DNA of 64,000 nt from Cyanobacteria bacterium FACHB-471 (GTDB lineage Bacteria > Cyanobacteriota > Cyanobacteriia > Elainellales > Elainellaceae). Shown here one piece after another: positions 9,055 through 17,485 of the stretch. The DNA lies in the NCBI GenBank assembly GCA_014695345.1, contig JACJOC010000036.1, forward strand, positions 1-64,000, written 5' to 3'. Both the position numbers and the translations under genes were made by a program. The notes beneath the pieces are model-generated. The model was not told the origin of the DNA, made no database searches, and saw only the letters and a list, made by a program, of their open reading frames with translations. Position 1 is the first letter of the stretch, and every line of letters begins with the position of its first letter.

Positions 9055-10050
9055 ATGAAATACCGCAAACTTGGAACCACAGACGCGCAAGTCTCAGCGT
9101 TAGGATTGGGCTGCATGGGAATGTCCGACTTCTACGGCGATCGACAAGGCGATGATACTGAAAGTATCGCAACGATTCGAGCCGCGATCGACCTGGGGAT
9201 TAACTTTCTCGACACAGGCGACTTTTACGGCATGGGTCACAATGAATTGCTGATTCGAGAAGCGATCAAAGAAATTCCGCGTGACAAAGTATTCATTGCA
9301 GTGAAGTTTGGAGCACTGCGCGATCATAAAGGTAACTTTAATGGTGAAGATAGTCGTCCGGTGGCTGTGCAAAACTTTTTGGCTTATAGTTTGCAGCGTT
9401 TGGGGGTGGACTACATCGATTTGTACTATCCCGCTAGAGTTGATCCGAAGGTGCCGATCGAGGACACGGTAGGCGCGATCGCAGACCTGATTCAAGCAGG
9501 CAAAGTGTGCTATGCCGGACTCTCAGAAGCGGGTGCCAAAACCCTGCGTCGAGCGGCTCAAGTTCATCCCATTGCCATGCTTCAGACTGAATACAGTCTA
9601 TGGACGCGAGAGCCTGAAACCGATATTTTGCCCGTGTGCCGAGAATTGGGAACGAGTTTGGTTGCCTACTCACCACTGGGGCGAGGATTTTTAACGGGAG
9701 CGTTTCAATCTCCTGATAATTTCCCACCCAGCGATTGGCGGCGGCACAGTCCCCGCTTTCAAGGCGAGAATTTTTATCGCAACTTGGAGCTAGTCGAAAA
9801 AATCAAGGAAATTGCTGTTCAGAAGCAGTGTACGCCTGCCCAACTTGCACTCGCCTGGTTGTTAGCAAAAGGCGAGGACATTATTCCCGTTCCCGGAATG
9901 AAACGTCAACCACGGTTGCATGAAAATGTGGTTGCATTGGAAATTATGTTGACTGCTCACGAACTTCAACAAATTGAAGCAATTGTACCGATTGGCTCTG
10001 CTGCCGGAACTAGCTATCCTAAAGCGCTGATGCAGTCCCTTAATCGTTAG
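9055..10050 (+). CDS. aldo/keto reductase lacking the usual catalytic His
   Basis: A 331-residue (beta/alpha)8 aldo/keto reductase, NADPH-dependent. It starts [19 protein letters not shown] after a strong AAGGAG. Asp56 and Tyr58 (DTGDFYGMG) and Lys84 (AVKFG) are in place. The fourth tetrad residue, His in the usual YYQHRVDP, is replaced: here the strand reads YYPARVDP (Pro126, Ala127). This PAR variant may mark a sub-branch with altered chemistry. The cofactor loop near [10 protein letters not shown] is normal. It is likely the last gene of the AraC-adjacent cassette. Confidence 0.88.
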   Translation: MKYRKLGTTDAQVSALGLGCMGMSDFYGDRQGDDTESIATIRAAIDLGINFLDTGDFYGMGHNELLIREAIKEIPRDKVFIAVKFGALRDHKGNFNGEDSRPVAVQNFLAYSLQRLGVDYIDLYYPARVDPKVPIEDTVGAIADLIQAGKVCYAGLSEAGAKTLRRAAQVHPIAMLQTEYSLWTREPETDILPVCRELGTSLVAYSPLGRGFLTGAFQSPDNFPPSDWRRHSPRFQGENFYRNLELVEKIKEIAVQKQCTPAQLALAWLLAKGEDIIPVPGMKRQPRLHENVVALEIMLTAHELQQIEAIVPIGSAAGTSYPKALMQSLNR

Positions 10051-10104
10051 TTCCATCCATTAACCCTGCTGCGCTGGAACGAGTTCAAGTGACTATCACA
10101 GATA

Positions 10105-10246
10105 AAACAGGGGACGGATCCTTTTCTCTAATTCCGGTGCGTATCTTTGTACCGGGTGATTGATCGTCAAGTGGTCTACTCCCACCCCTCGTTCCTGCAT
10201 CATCTCCTCTAAATGTTGATAGCCGAGAAAGTAGCGGTGAGTCCAG
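10105..10246 (-). pseudogene. IS6-family transposase remnant
   Basis: Read on the minus strand this short segment gives HRYFLGYQHLEEMMQERG, then GVDHLTINHPVQRYAPELEK. This is the beginning of an IS6/IS26-type DDE transposase (consensus YRDLEEMM, VDHTTIYRWVQRYAPELEKR). There is no start codon, no catalytic triad and no terminal repeats. The homology stops where the inverted-repeat unit at 10247 begins, so the two may be linked by an insertion or deletion event. Confidence 0.7.
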
Positions 10247-10364
10247 TTGTCCTTTAAAGAATTAAATGTCCCGATTTAAAGCAATGATGTCCTGGCTGTA
10301 TTATCCACAAGCTATAAACAGTAAAGTTTTTGGCTGTGACACTTAATTCTTTGAAGTTGGACAA
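10247..10364. repeat. ~118-bp inverted-repeat unit with transposon-end-like arms
   Basis: The left arm (10247-10271, TTGTCCTTTAAAGAATTAAA then TGTCC) is the approximate reverse complement of the right arm (10338-10364, GACACTTAATTCTTTGAAG then TTGGACAA), with a 2-base offset and few mismatches. The arms start TTGTCC and contain an AAAGAATTAA-TGTC core that also recurs in the direct repeats just downstream. This looks like a miniature element or facing ends of a Tn7/Tn5053-type transposon. No flanking duplication is visible. Confidence 0.5.
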
Positions 10365-10395
10365 ATAACTATTTAGTGAACAACAAAATTGTAGA

Positions 10396-10725
10396 GCGAA
10401 GAAATAAGTGTCACAGCCGAAGAAATAAATGTCACAACCGCTTTTTGCCTCAAAGCTTTACAGGGTAGGACTTTGAGATTTTGTAGTCGCCAATTTTTAG
10501 AGAAAACGCTACCGAAGAATTACGTGTCATTTCGTGAGGCTACCGAAGGAATAAATGTCATTTCGTTAGTCACTGATTGAAACTCATGTTTTGCAAGACT
10601 TTAGCGTTTTCTGCGATCGCCGAAGAATTTCGTGTCATTTCGTTAGCTTAGAAGCTAAAACCTATATACAATAATAATTTCAGGCTTTTCTAGCTTAAGC
10701 GAAGGATTACGTGTCATTTCGTTGG
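10396..10725. repeat. six direct repeats resembling TnsB/TniA binding sites
   Basis: Six same-orientation copies of roughly CGAAGAATTACGTGTCATT lie at about 10398-10416, 10418-10436, 10513-10532, 10544-10563, 10621-10639 and 10700-10719. Four are extended by TTCGT. Spacing is irregular, so they are not CRISPR repeats. Irregularly spaced TGTCA-bearing sites are how ends of Tn7-like, Tn5053-like and type V-K CRISPR-associated transposons are built. A seventh lone copy sits at 15584-15604, beyond the GTPase operon. No transposase gene lies next to them; a TnsB-like gene is at 59538. Confidence 0.6.
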
Positions 10726-11219
10726 AGCCGTTTTCCTTCACGCTGAGATCGCCTATCACTTATGAAATAATCCTACGACTAGATTCTATGTTGGAAGCAG
10801 ATTGCTTTGTTTAAGGAGTTGTCGCTGAGTGGCTACCCATCCTCACTCTGCTCCTAGGGAAGAAAATTTGTCTCATCTTGTATGACTGCAACCGCTACGC
10901 TACAACTTCTAAACCCAATTTACCAGTGACTTTTGATACAGCGATCGCATTCGAATAGGTCATGCTCCATCGCTTAAAGTAGTAGCCCCCGGACTTAAAT
11001 GATCTTCACATTGGTGCAGACAAAACGACATGATCATGTGAATAGCATCAATGGTGAACGTGTCCACAGGATTATGCAGTTTGAGATGAGGCTAACCCAA
11101 TGTGATAAACCCCTCAAAAAAGGGAACTCTAATTCTAAAGCAATCCTGCTGTGGAATGTAAAGGTTCCTTGCAGTTGCTCTTGTCATAGTACTGTCACAA
11201 CAATAAGTCCTTCTATTCA
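10726..11219. other. leader region before the GTPase operon
   Basis: About 490 bases with no convincing gene. An open frame 10999-11223 overlaps the next ATG in an ATGA arrangement but has no recognisable protein character. The promoter of the three-gene GTPase operon should lie here; I could not pick a convincing -35/-10 pair. Confidence 0.3.
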
Positions 11220-13391
11220 ATGAATACTTCTAGAAGCGCTATCATTGACCAAATCATTGAGAAACGTAAACCGCTTGCAAAAAAGATTCAGCAAGTTGAA
11301 GCTAACTTGGAATTTTTAGCAGACAAGTTAGGACGTCTTGAAGCTTACCGACAGACTGTGCTTGGGCAAGCTAAAAGTCAAGTGGTTAGGCAACGTTTAG
11401 AGATGGTCAACATTTCACGTTGCAAAGACAGTATCTCTAACGAGCTAAAAACTTTAAGGAAGCTGAGAAACCGGTTTGATAGACCTACACTTAATGTTGG
11501 CGTTATCGGGCGAATGGGGCAGGGCAAAAGTACTTTGCTACAAAGCTTTAGCGGACTGACCGATGTTGAAATCCCGGCAAGAGTAGGACGAGCTTGCACC
11601 GCAGTCCGAAGTGTTTTATACAATCACGAGGGTGCTACTCAAGTTTCAGTTGTTTTACATTCAGAAGAATCATTTTTACGGGACGTTATTCATGAATATT
11701 GGCAAGAGCTAGGTTGGAATGAAGCACCTGTAAATCTGAATGCATTTGCATATAATCGATTGCCAGACTTGGTAGATGATGATGCGCTGAAGATTGAGGT
11801 TTACAAGCATCTCAAAGATTATCATGAGCATGTAGATAAGTATCGATCGCTCCTACAAGCGGACATACAACCTAGAGAAAAAGAAATTTCTAAACAGGAA
11901 ATTGAAGAGTACGTTACTCAACAGAGGGATAGCCAAAATCAGTTAACGACGTTCAAGCATTTAGCAGTAAAGGAAGCGAAAATTAACTGCTGCTTTAGCA
12001 ATGAGGATGTTGGTAAAATCGCACTGGTTGACGTTCCTGGTTTAGGAGATACTAAGTTGGGTGACGAGGCTCTAATGCTAAGAACTCTAAGGCAAGAAGT
12101 AGATGTTGTCCTGTTTGTGCGTAGACCCGACCCAATCCGGTACCAGTGGGAAAAAGAAGATGCGGTCTTGTATCGCAATGCTGCGAGAGAGCTTAACCAG
12201 ATCGCTCAACGAGCATTCATGGTATTGAATCATCAATCTAGTGCTGGTGACAACTTGAGTGGTTGCAAAGAGTTACAAAAAACTATTTCATTTGATGTTG
12301 TTGAATGTTTAATTGTTGATTGTTCGAATCATGAAGCATCCAATCAGTTGTTGGATGCTGTTTTGACACATCTAACCAATCCTGATCTTCGCCTTGATGA
12401 AGAGTATTTTCAGTTTGTGTGCAAGAGTAGTTTGCAGCAAATTCAGGAGGACGTGGTTGCAGAGTTAGAAAAAGCACGACAGGGGTATGAGAGCTCAAGT
12501 TTTGCTGAGGAAGAACGCGTTGACGATCTGTTTGAGGAATTTTGGGAGGCATTGGCCGGAAGTTTGAAGGCGAAATTGGGTGAGATTCGCAGTCGGCGCA
12601 ATGACCCTGATCCCGCATTTAAGAAGCAGATGGAGGAAACACTGCAACATTGTCGGGAAGACACAGGTGTTCCACCTCTAAGTACTATTCAAGGCTGGAT
12701 TGATAGCAAAGGAGGACCTCAAACAGCCTATGAATTGTGCCTCAACGAAGTTCGTTTGATGCTCTCGCAAAAATTTATCTCGCTGGATCAGGGCTTAAAG
12801 CAATCCCTGGATCAGGCAAAGGGTGAAATGGCTACTGCATTGGCTAACGCCAGTGGTTTATCAGGGCTTTCACAGGCAAAAGGAGCTGAGTTTCTGAACG
12901 AGGTTGCTCAACAAATTCCTAACGATCTGCACATCTTGAAAGAAGTCTTTCAAACCTTTGCAGGATTTGACCTTCTATATCGTGGAATGATTCAGCATCG
13001 CATTCGCCCCCAACTTGATCCCCTTACCCCTGGCGCACTTAACTGTCCTCAAATTTCCAAATCGCCTACCGCACAGGATATTTTGGAAACTTTAGAAGAA
13101 TTACAGAAAGAAGCCGTTTACAACTGTGAGCAAGCGTTGAAAGGCTCCCACGAAACAAAGGGATTACTGGAAGAACCAAGCCAAGCTGTGTTTGCGATCG
13201 CAGAAGAGTTTGTCGATGGTGTGCTGTGGGCAAAAGATGTGAGAGCGCAGTGGAAAAAGTTCTTGCGACGCGTTCGTACTAAGGTTTGGTCTAGTGAATT
13301 TGAAGTGTTTGACGCTTGGAAAGACTGGCAACGACTGATTGAGCGAGTTGAAGATGCGAATAAACTGCTCCTCAACGACCTCCTTAATTAA
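11220..13391 (+). CDS. dynamin-like large GTPase
   Basis: A 723-residue cytoplasmic GTPase. A coiled-coil-prone N-terminus (1-88) precedes the G domain. The P-loop is GRMGQGKST (97-105), the switch Thr sits in GRACTAVRSV, and the G3 motif is DVPGLGD. The G4 position is FMVLNHQSS, not a standard NKxD. The remainder (about 400-723) is mostly helical, as in bacterial dynamin-like proteins that act on membranes. It starts at ATG 11220 and is followed 17 bases later by a small GTPase and then a membrane protein. Tandem GTPases with a partner are known in predicted bacterial conflict systems; this assignment is inferred from architecture. Confidence 0.75.
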   Translation: MNTSRSAIIDQIIEKRKPLAKKIQQVEANLEFLADKLGRLEAYRQTVLGQAKSQVVRQRLEMVNISRCKDSISNELKTLRKLRNRFDRPTLNVGVIGRMGQGKSTLLQSFSGLTDVEIPARVGRACTAVRSVLYNHEGATQVSVVLHSEESFLRDVIHEYWQELGWNEAPVNLNAFAYNRLPDLVDDDALKIEVYKHLKDYHEHVDKYRSLLQADIQPREKEISKQEIEEYVTQQRDSQNQLTTFKHLAVKEAKINCCFSNEDVGKIALVDVPGLGDTKLGDEALMLRTLRQEVDVVLFVRRPDPIRYQWEKEDAVLYRNAARELNQIAQRAFMVLNHQSSAGDNLSGCKELQKTISFDVVECLIVDCSNHEASNQLLDAVLTHLTNPDLRLDEEYFQFVCKSSLQQIQEDVVAELEKARQGYESSSFAEEERVDDLFEEFWEALAGSLKAKLGEIRSRRNDPDPAFKKQMEETLQHCREDTGVPPLSTIQGWIDSKGGPQTAYELCLNEVRLMLSQKFISLDQGLKQSLDQAKGEMATALANASGLSGLSQAKGAEFLNEVAQQIPNDLHILKEVFQTFAGFDLLYRGMIQHRIRPQLDPLTPGALNCPQISKSPTAQDILETLEELQKEAVYNCEQALKGSHETKGLLEEPSQAVFAIAEEFVDGVLWAKDVRAQWKKFLRRVRTKVWSSEFEVFDAWKDWQRLIERVEDANKLLLNDLLN

Positions 13392-13407
13392 GCAAAGGAT
13401 ATTTACA

Positions 13408-14367
13408 ATGCCAGAGATAAAAATTACGATGCTGGGACCTAGCAGTGTGGGCAAAACAAGCTTGCTCACAGCTGTGTACGAGCAATCTAAGGATGTTGCC
13501 AGTGAGACGAAATTACAATTAACTGCGATCGGTGAGAGTGCGGATCTTTTACAGAATCGTTTGAAGGAACTGAAAACCCTTCCCGCCACATTTTCCAGTA
13601 TCAAAGCAGAAGGTGGAATAACGGGATCTGATAAAGTTTCAATGTTTCGCTTCAACTTAGGCAAACGAGGTAAAAACAGCTCGCTGCTGACTCTACAATT
13701 TCTGGATTACCCTGGTAAGTACCACGAGCAGAAGAAAGAATACCTTACTCAACAAATGACTGAGTGCGTTGCTGTGTTAATTGCAATTGATGCTGCAGCA
13801 CTTATGGAGGAGGGTGGTAAATGGCATGAATATGTGAATATCCCCCAACAGATTACTGAACTATTTGAGAATACTTACATCAATCTGAATTCGCCTCGGC
13901 TAGTGATTCTAGCCCCTATTAAATGTGAGAAATATATGCAAGACCGTGAATCGATCCGCAAGTTACATAAAGCAATTCAAGAAAACTATAGGAACTTACT
14001 CAACCATCTTGGTTCGGAAGAACTGCTAACAAAAGTTGCAGTTGTGATTACACCGGTACAAACTGTCGGCAGTGTCTTCTTCTCCCGCATTCATCTAACC
14101 GAGGATGGACCACAATTTGTGTTCCGCAAGTTGAATTCGGCAGCTACATATAATCCTAAAGGTAGTGAACAAGTGCTTCGCTATTTATTGAGTTTTCTTT
14201 TGAAGTGCTACGACGAGCGGCGTTTGTGGGGGTTCTCTCAATTTATTCGTACTCTTTTTAACAAGGATACAGAGTTTAAGGATGCAATTCGTCATTTCAC
14301 GTTTGCCTGTATCAGCGATAGTAGTTCTGAAGTGGTGCAGGGACAGCTTCTGCTGACCGTTGAGTAG
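13408..14367 (+). CDS. small TRAFAC-class GTPase, partner of the dynamin-like protein
   Basis: A 319-residue GTPase. ATG 13408 is chosen over in-frame upstream starts because AAAGGAT lies just before it and the protein then begins directly with the first strand and P-loop, ITMLGPSSVGKTS (7-18). A switch II-like FLDYPGKYHE follows near residue 100, and VILAPIKCEKY occupies the base-recognition position. The fold and length resemble the double-GTPase families predicted in bacterial conflict operons, where one GTPase is paired with another. It lies between the dynamin-like gene and the membrane protein, with 9 bases to the latter. Confidence 0.7.
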   Translation: MPEIKITMLGPSSVGKTSLLTAVYEQSKDVASETKLQLTAIGESADLLQNRLKELKTLPATFSSIKAEGGITGSDKVSMFRFNLGKRGKNSSLLTLQFLDYPGKYHEQKKEYLTQQMTECVAVLIAIDAAALMEEGGKWHEYVNIPQQITELFENTYINLNSPRLVILAPIKCEKYMQDRESIRKLHKAIQENYRNLLNHLGSEELLTKVAVVITPVQTVGSVFFSRIHLTEDGPQFVFRKLNSAATYNPKGSEQVLRYLLSFLLKCYDERRLWGFSQFIRTLFNKDTEFKDAIRHFTFACISDSSSEVVQGQLLLTVE

Positions 14368-14376
14368 GAGAATGAT

Positions 14377-15501
14377 ATGGAAATCTTTATTCAAAGTCGT
14401 GGATTTTCCCGTAAGCAGGACTACATCTGGCTAAAAGTTAGTCCAGACGGAATGGAGCCTTTAGAGCCCCCTCTGTACTCATTGGTAATAGATTCTACAG
14501 AACTGAGAGATTTTTCTGTAGTGCTGGGGAGATGGAATGGGCAGCTTTGCTTATTGGTAGCGGGGTTGAAGAGCGACCGCAAAGATATTGCCCATCGCCC
14601 GATCAGAAATTCTGTTATGTGGGTCAGTCAGAATTCTCAAGATGAATCTACATTTCGAGTACTAGCTTCCTATGCGTTGAAGAGCCAAATATCAACGTCG
14701 TCTAATCAATCCTTGCAGCAAGAGATAGATAAAGTAATCCAGGTTAGAGAATCTTATGGATTTCAGTCATCATTTTCTGATTTAAGACCTGAAAATTTTG
14801 CTGTGTCTAACGGTTCTGAACCTAAAACCGAACTTGCTATAGAGAATAACGATAGATGTTTAGCAGATAAAGTTGCCAAGATTGCTGAGCAGATTGAGAA
14901 CAGTTATCTACCCAGCAAAAAGCAAGATTTGGCTTTTATTTTTACTTGCTTGATACCTCCAGTAAAGTCGAATGAACCGCAACTGTGGAGGGTAATTAAT
15001 AGAGCGCCTGGTACATTAACTATGCCAAAAGAAATCATACCGTCGGCAAAACCTTTAAACCACGGCAATACTATTTTTAATCCAAAAGATTTTTTTCCAA
15101 AAGATTTTTGGATTAAAACTGTTTTTCCATCATTACTTTCCGTAGCATTAACTGCAACCATATTGCTAGCACCTCCTATTAGAAACTGGTTGTCCCCATC
15201 CTGTCCATCTCCACCTAGTTCTGCGGCAGTAACTTTCAGCGGACAGCCAGTTTTTGCAGGACTAACCATTCCTTTACTCATTGGAAGAACGGACTCTCGA
15301 ATCAAAAAGTTAATTTTGATTCGAGATCATCAGGAAAGTCAGGAAGTAGAGTTAAAGTCTAATGGATTTTATGAATACCTTGGATTTCAAACTGAAGGAA
15401 AGCATCATTTAACTTTGCAAGGGCTCGATAGCGAAGGTAATGTCGTCGGTGAACAGACAAGAGAATATATAGTCCAAAAGCTTTCAGATGTTAAACAATA
15501 G
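14377..15501 (+). CDS. membrane-anchored partner of the GTPase pair
   Basis: A 374-residue protein of no certain family. The N-terminal 115 residues (MEIFIQSRGFSRKQDYIWLK, later LVIDSTELRDFSVVLGRW) look like a compact cytoplasmic domain of the kind that accompanies such GTPases. A linker leads to one membrane segment near residues 248-272 (SLLSVALTATILLAPPI), and a beta-rich C-terminal domain of about 80 residues resembles an Ig-like fold. It closes the operon and could tether the GTPases to a membrane. The name is inferred from position. Confidence 0.55.
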   Translation: MEIFIQSRGFSRKQDYIWLKVSPDGMEPLEPPLYSLVIDSTELRDFSVVLGRWNGQLCLLVAGLKSDRKDIAHRPIRNSVMWVSQNSQDESTFRVLASYALKSQISTSSNQSLQQEIDKVIQVRESYGFQSSFSDLRPENFAVSNGSEPKTELAIENNDRCLADKVAKIAEQIENSYLPSKKQDLAFIFTCLIPPVKSNEPQLWRVINRAPGTLTMPKEIIPSAKPLNHGNTIFNPKDFFPKDFWIKTVFPSLLSVALTATILLAPPIRNWLSPSCPSPPSSAAVTFSGQPVFAGLTIPLLIGRTDSRIKKLILIRDHQESQEVELKSNGFYEYLGFQTEGKHHLTLQGLDSEGNVVGEQTREYIVQKLSDVKQ

Positions 15502-15848
15502 ATATTGTCTCTACACAAAACCTAAGGTAAAGAAAAAACTAAGACTTCTACACTCCAATAGTTTTAGGTTTCACCAGTTTCCTAAAAGATTACGTGTCAT
15601 GCCATGGAGGCAATTCGCATTCCGCTGGCGATTGCTGTACGTTTTCATAGAGAATGGCGCGGCTCGCAAATTCGTGGCGTGACACCGCAAAGCCTTTGTA
15701 AAAAAAAGGATTTTACTATTTTTACCACCTCAGCATTTATTAAGTTTCACTATCAAATTTGTGGCTCAAACTTTTGGTAGTGTTCTAGACATGGAGATGA
15801 GGATTAGAGAAAATGGAACAACTTAAATCTGTTTGCTCATTCACAGTC
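15502..15848. repeat. spacer with a lone copy of the TGTCA repeat
   Basis: This non-coding stretch follows the GTPase operon. AAAAGATTACGTGTCATGCC at 15584-15603 matches the core of the six repeats at 10396-10725, so the same kind of site lies on both sides of the operon. The extension TTTCGTT is missing here. The remainder shows AT-rich sequence and an A-run at about 15701-15709, with no clear gene. Confidence 0.4.
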
Positions 15849-16308
15849 ATGGTACTTGAACCTGTCATTGCCCTACTTGCACCAGTACTAATATTGTCAA
15901 ATAGGGCAAGACTCCTGAGGGCAAACAGCGATATAAATGTCGCAACATCGAATGCACTCGCCACAGCTTTGTTTTAGAGTATTCCTAACGTGGCTACTTA
16001 CCTGCTATGAGGCAACAGATTTGTGATATGGTCCTCCATGGCAGTGGCATTCGCGATACGGCACGGGTTCTTAAGATTGAACCAACCACAGTGATTGAAG
16101 AATTAAAAAAGTCTTCATCTTAAACGGATCAACCGACCCCTGTTAGAACAACTCCAGCCCAGTTCTGTAAGCGCTGTGAAACATGTTGAGGAAGCTGAAG
16201 CAGACGAGATGTGGAGCTTTGTTGGGTGTAAAAAACAGAAGCGTTGACTATGGCATGCGATTGACTATCAAACCAGACACCTGCTAGCCTACGTGTTGGC
16301 AGATCATC
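15849..16308 (+). pseudogene. IS1-family transposase remnant
   Basis: The translation in one frame gives CHCPTCTSTNIVK, stop, GKTPEGKQRYKCRNIECT, stop, then MRQQICDMVLHGSGIRDTAR, matching the zinc-finger and helix-turn-helix InsA part of IS1. In another frame come EADEMWSFVGCKKQKR and LWHAIDYQTRHLLAYVLADH, matching the start of the DDE domain of InsB. At least four stops or shifts and the missing C-terminus make it a dead fragment. It runs up to the 3' end of the CIS tail-protein-I gene. Confidence 0.75.
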
Positions 16309-16315
16309 AAGCGCA

Positions 16316-17374
16316 TTAAAGTCGTCTGTTGATGATGAGCTCATAAGTGCAGAAAGCTGGTTTTTGTCTTTCAATCACAGCTTCTATTTCTTTTCGAAAG
16401 GATGGATTATCTACTAAATTGGGCTGCTCGCAGTGCAGGCGCACAATGAAATGATAGGCCCGTCCTCCACCCAAGATTGCCTTTTGACCGATCTCTGCTT
16501 TGCCAAACACCAATCCAGTCTCAGCGGGTTCCTCAATTGAAACATAAGGATCAGCTTCAGGAGCAGGTAAGGGGTCGATCGGTAAACCGAGGTAGAGACG
16601 CAAATAGAACCGCAAGCCCCAGCGAGTGCCATGCCAGCGGTAGAGCGTGATGGCATTTCGAATCAGGTAGCGCTGTTGTTTCAGGCTCCAGCGTGAATCA
16701 ATTTCCCAACCGACCCAATGTGCTAAAAAAGGCAGCAGCGCTTCTGGTGCCGTCAACGGATCGAGGTATGCCCACATTACATCCGTTGTTTGTACAACTG
16801 GATCAAAGGCTTGTTCAAAAATCGACAGAAACCGCCCCATAAAGTCGGTTTCTCGATAGATTGCAGGCAAAAAATTGAGGTAGGCGCACCAGGGATTGAT
16901 GTAGAAGTTGAAGCTATCGTAGCCAATTAAATGGTCTGATTCGTGAACAAAAATTTGGCTTTGATACTTGAGTTGTAGTTGCGATCGCCCCCTACTTAAT
17001 GCCTGCTGATTCTCAAAAAAGTCTTGTGGAACGGCTAAGCGATATCTGCGGCTCAAAATTTCACCAGGGGCAATTTCTCCCGATTCTTCCCAAGTCAACC
17101 GCTGGCGTTGTGTCACTAACTCGTTTGTGGTTTGGTCCGCCTCAAACCATGAGGTAGGAAAATCTCCCTCCATATCAAGCCGCCACTGGCGTGGGCGATC
17201 GCTCAAGTTTTGTAGCTCAACTTGAATTTCACCTGGTTCACTTGGATACAGCAAAAACGCTGAAGGACTAGCGGTATCTTGAGTGGCAAAGCTTACAGAT
17301 TCCGTAAACTGATAAGGACGAAAGGTTGGGGTAATTCGAACCGCCAGAGTTCGGCGGGGCAGGGCTTGGGTCAT
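16316..17374 (-). CDS. CIS baseplate protein, phage tail protein I (P2 gpI/Afp12-like)
   Basis: A 352-residue baseplate wedge protein. An N-terminal beta-rich domain (1-155) is followed by the tail-protein-I domain, recognised by YLNFLPAIYRETDFMGRFL, LDPLTAPEALLPFLAHWVGW and LYRWHGTRWGLRFYLRLYLG. In contractile systems this protein joins baseplate J-type wedges. It is the last gene of the long minus-strand CIS operon; a 111-base gap with a hairpin separates it from baseplate J. Its 3' end abuts an IS1 remnant, so the extreme C-terminus may have been altered. Confidence 0.88.
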   Translation of the reverse strand: MTQALPRRTLAVRITPTFRPYQFTESVSFATQDTASPSAFLLYPSEPGEIQVELQNLSDRPRQWRLDMEGDFPTSWFEADQTTNELVTQRQRLTWEESGEIAPGEILSRRYRLAVPQDFFENQQALSRGRSQLQLKYQSQIFVHESDHLIGYDSFNFYINPWCAYLNFLPAIYRETDFMGRFLSIFEQAFDPVVQTTDVMWAYLDPLTAPEALLPFLAHWVGWEIDSRWSLKQQRYLIRNAITLYRWHGTRWGLRFYLRLYLGLPIDPLPAPEADPYVSIEEPAETGLVFGKAEIGQKAILGGGRAYHFIVRLHCEQPNLVDNPSFRKEIEAVIERQKPAFCTYELIINRRL

Positions 17375-17446
17375 TGTTTTAGCTCAGCATGGCTTGAAGT
17401 GGGTTAGGAACGTGAATCAATTAGCTGCATGATTTCTCTGCAGTAA

Positions 17447-17467
17447 GGGCTTGGCATTGCCAAGCCC
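17447..17467. repeat. intercistronic hairpin, 9-bp stem
   Basis: GGGCTTGGC (17447-17455) pairs perfectly with GCCAAGCCC (17459-17467) across a 3-base loop, between the baseplate J stop and the tail-protein-I start. No U-run follows on the minus strand, so an mRNA-stability or processing element is likelier than a full terminator. Confidence 0.65.
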
Positions 17468-17485
17468 CTAACTTAAATGCTGTGC

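Noticed and set aside
10396-10725. CRISPR-like repeats
   Set aside because: The repeat cores are only about 20 bases, diverge from each other, and their spacing runs from almost zero to about 100 bases. No cas gene is near. They look like transposon-end sites.
10999-11223. 74-residue gene coupled by ATGA to the dynamin-like gene
   Set aside because: No ribosome site, no protein-like composition and no recognised family. The overlap with the next ATG can be chance.
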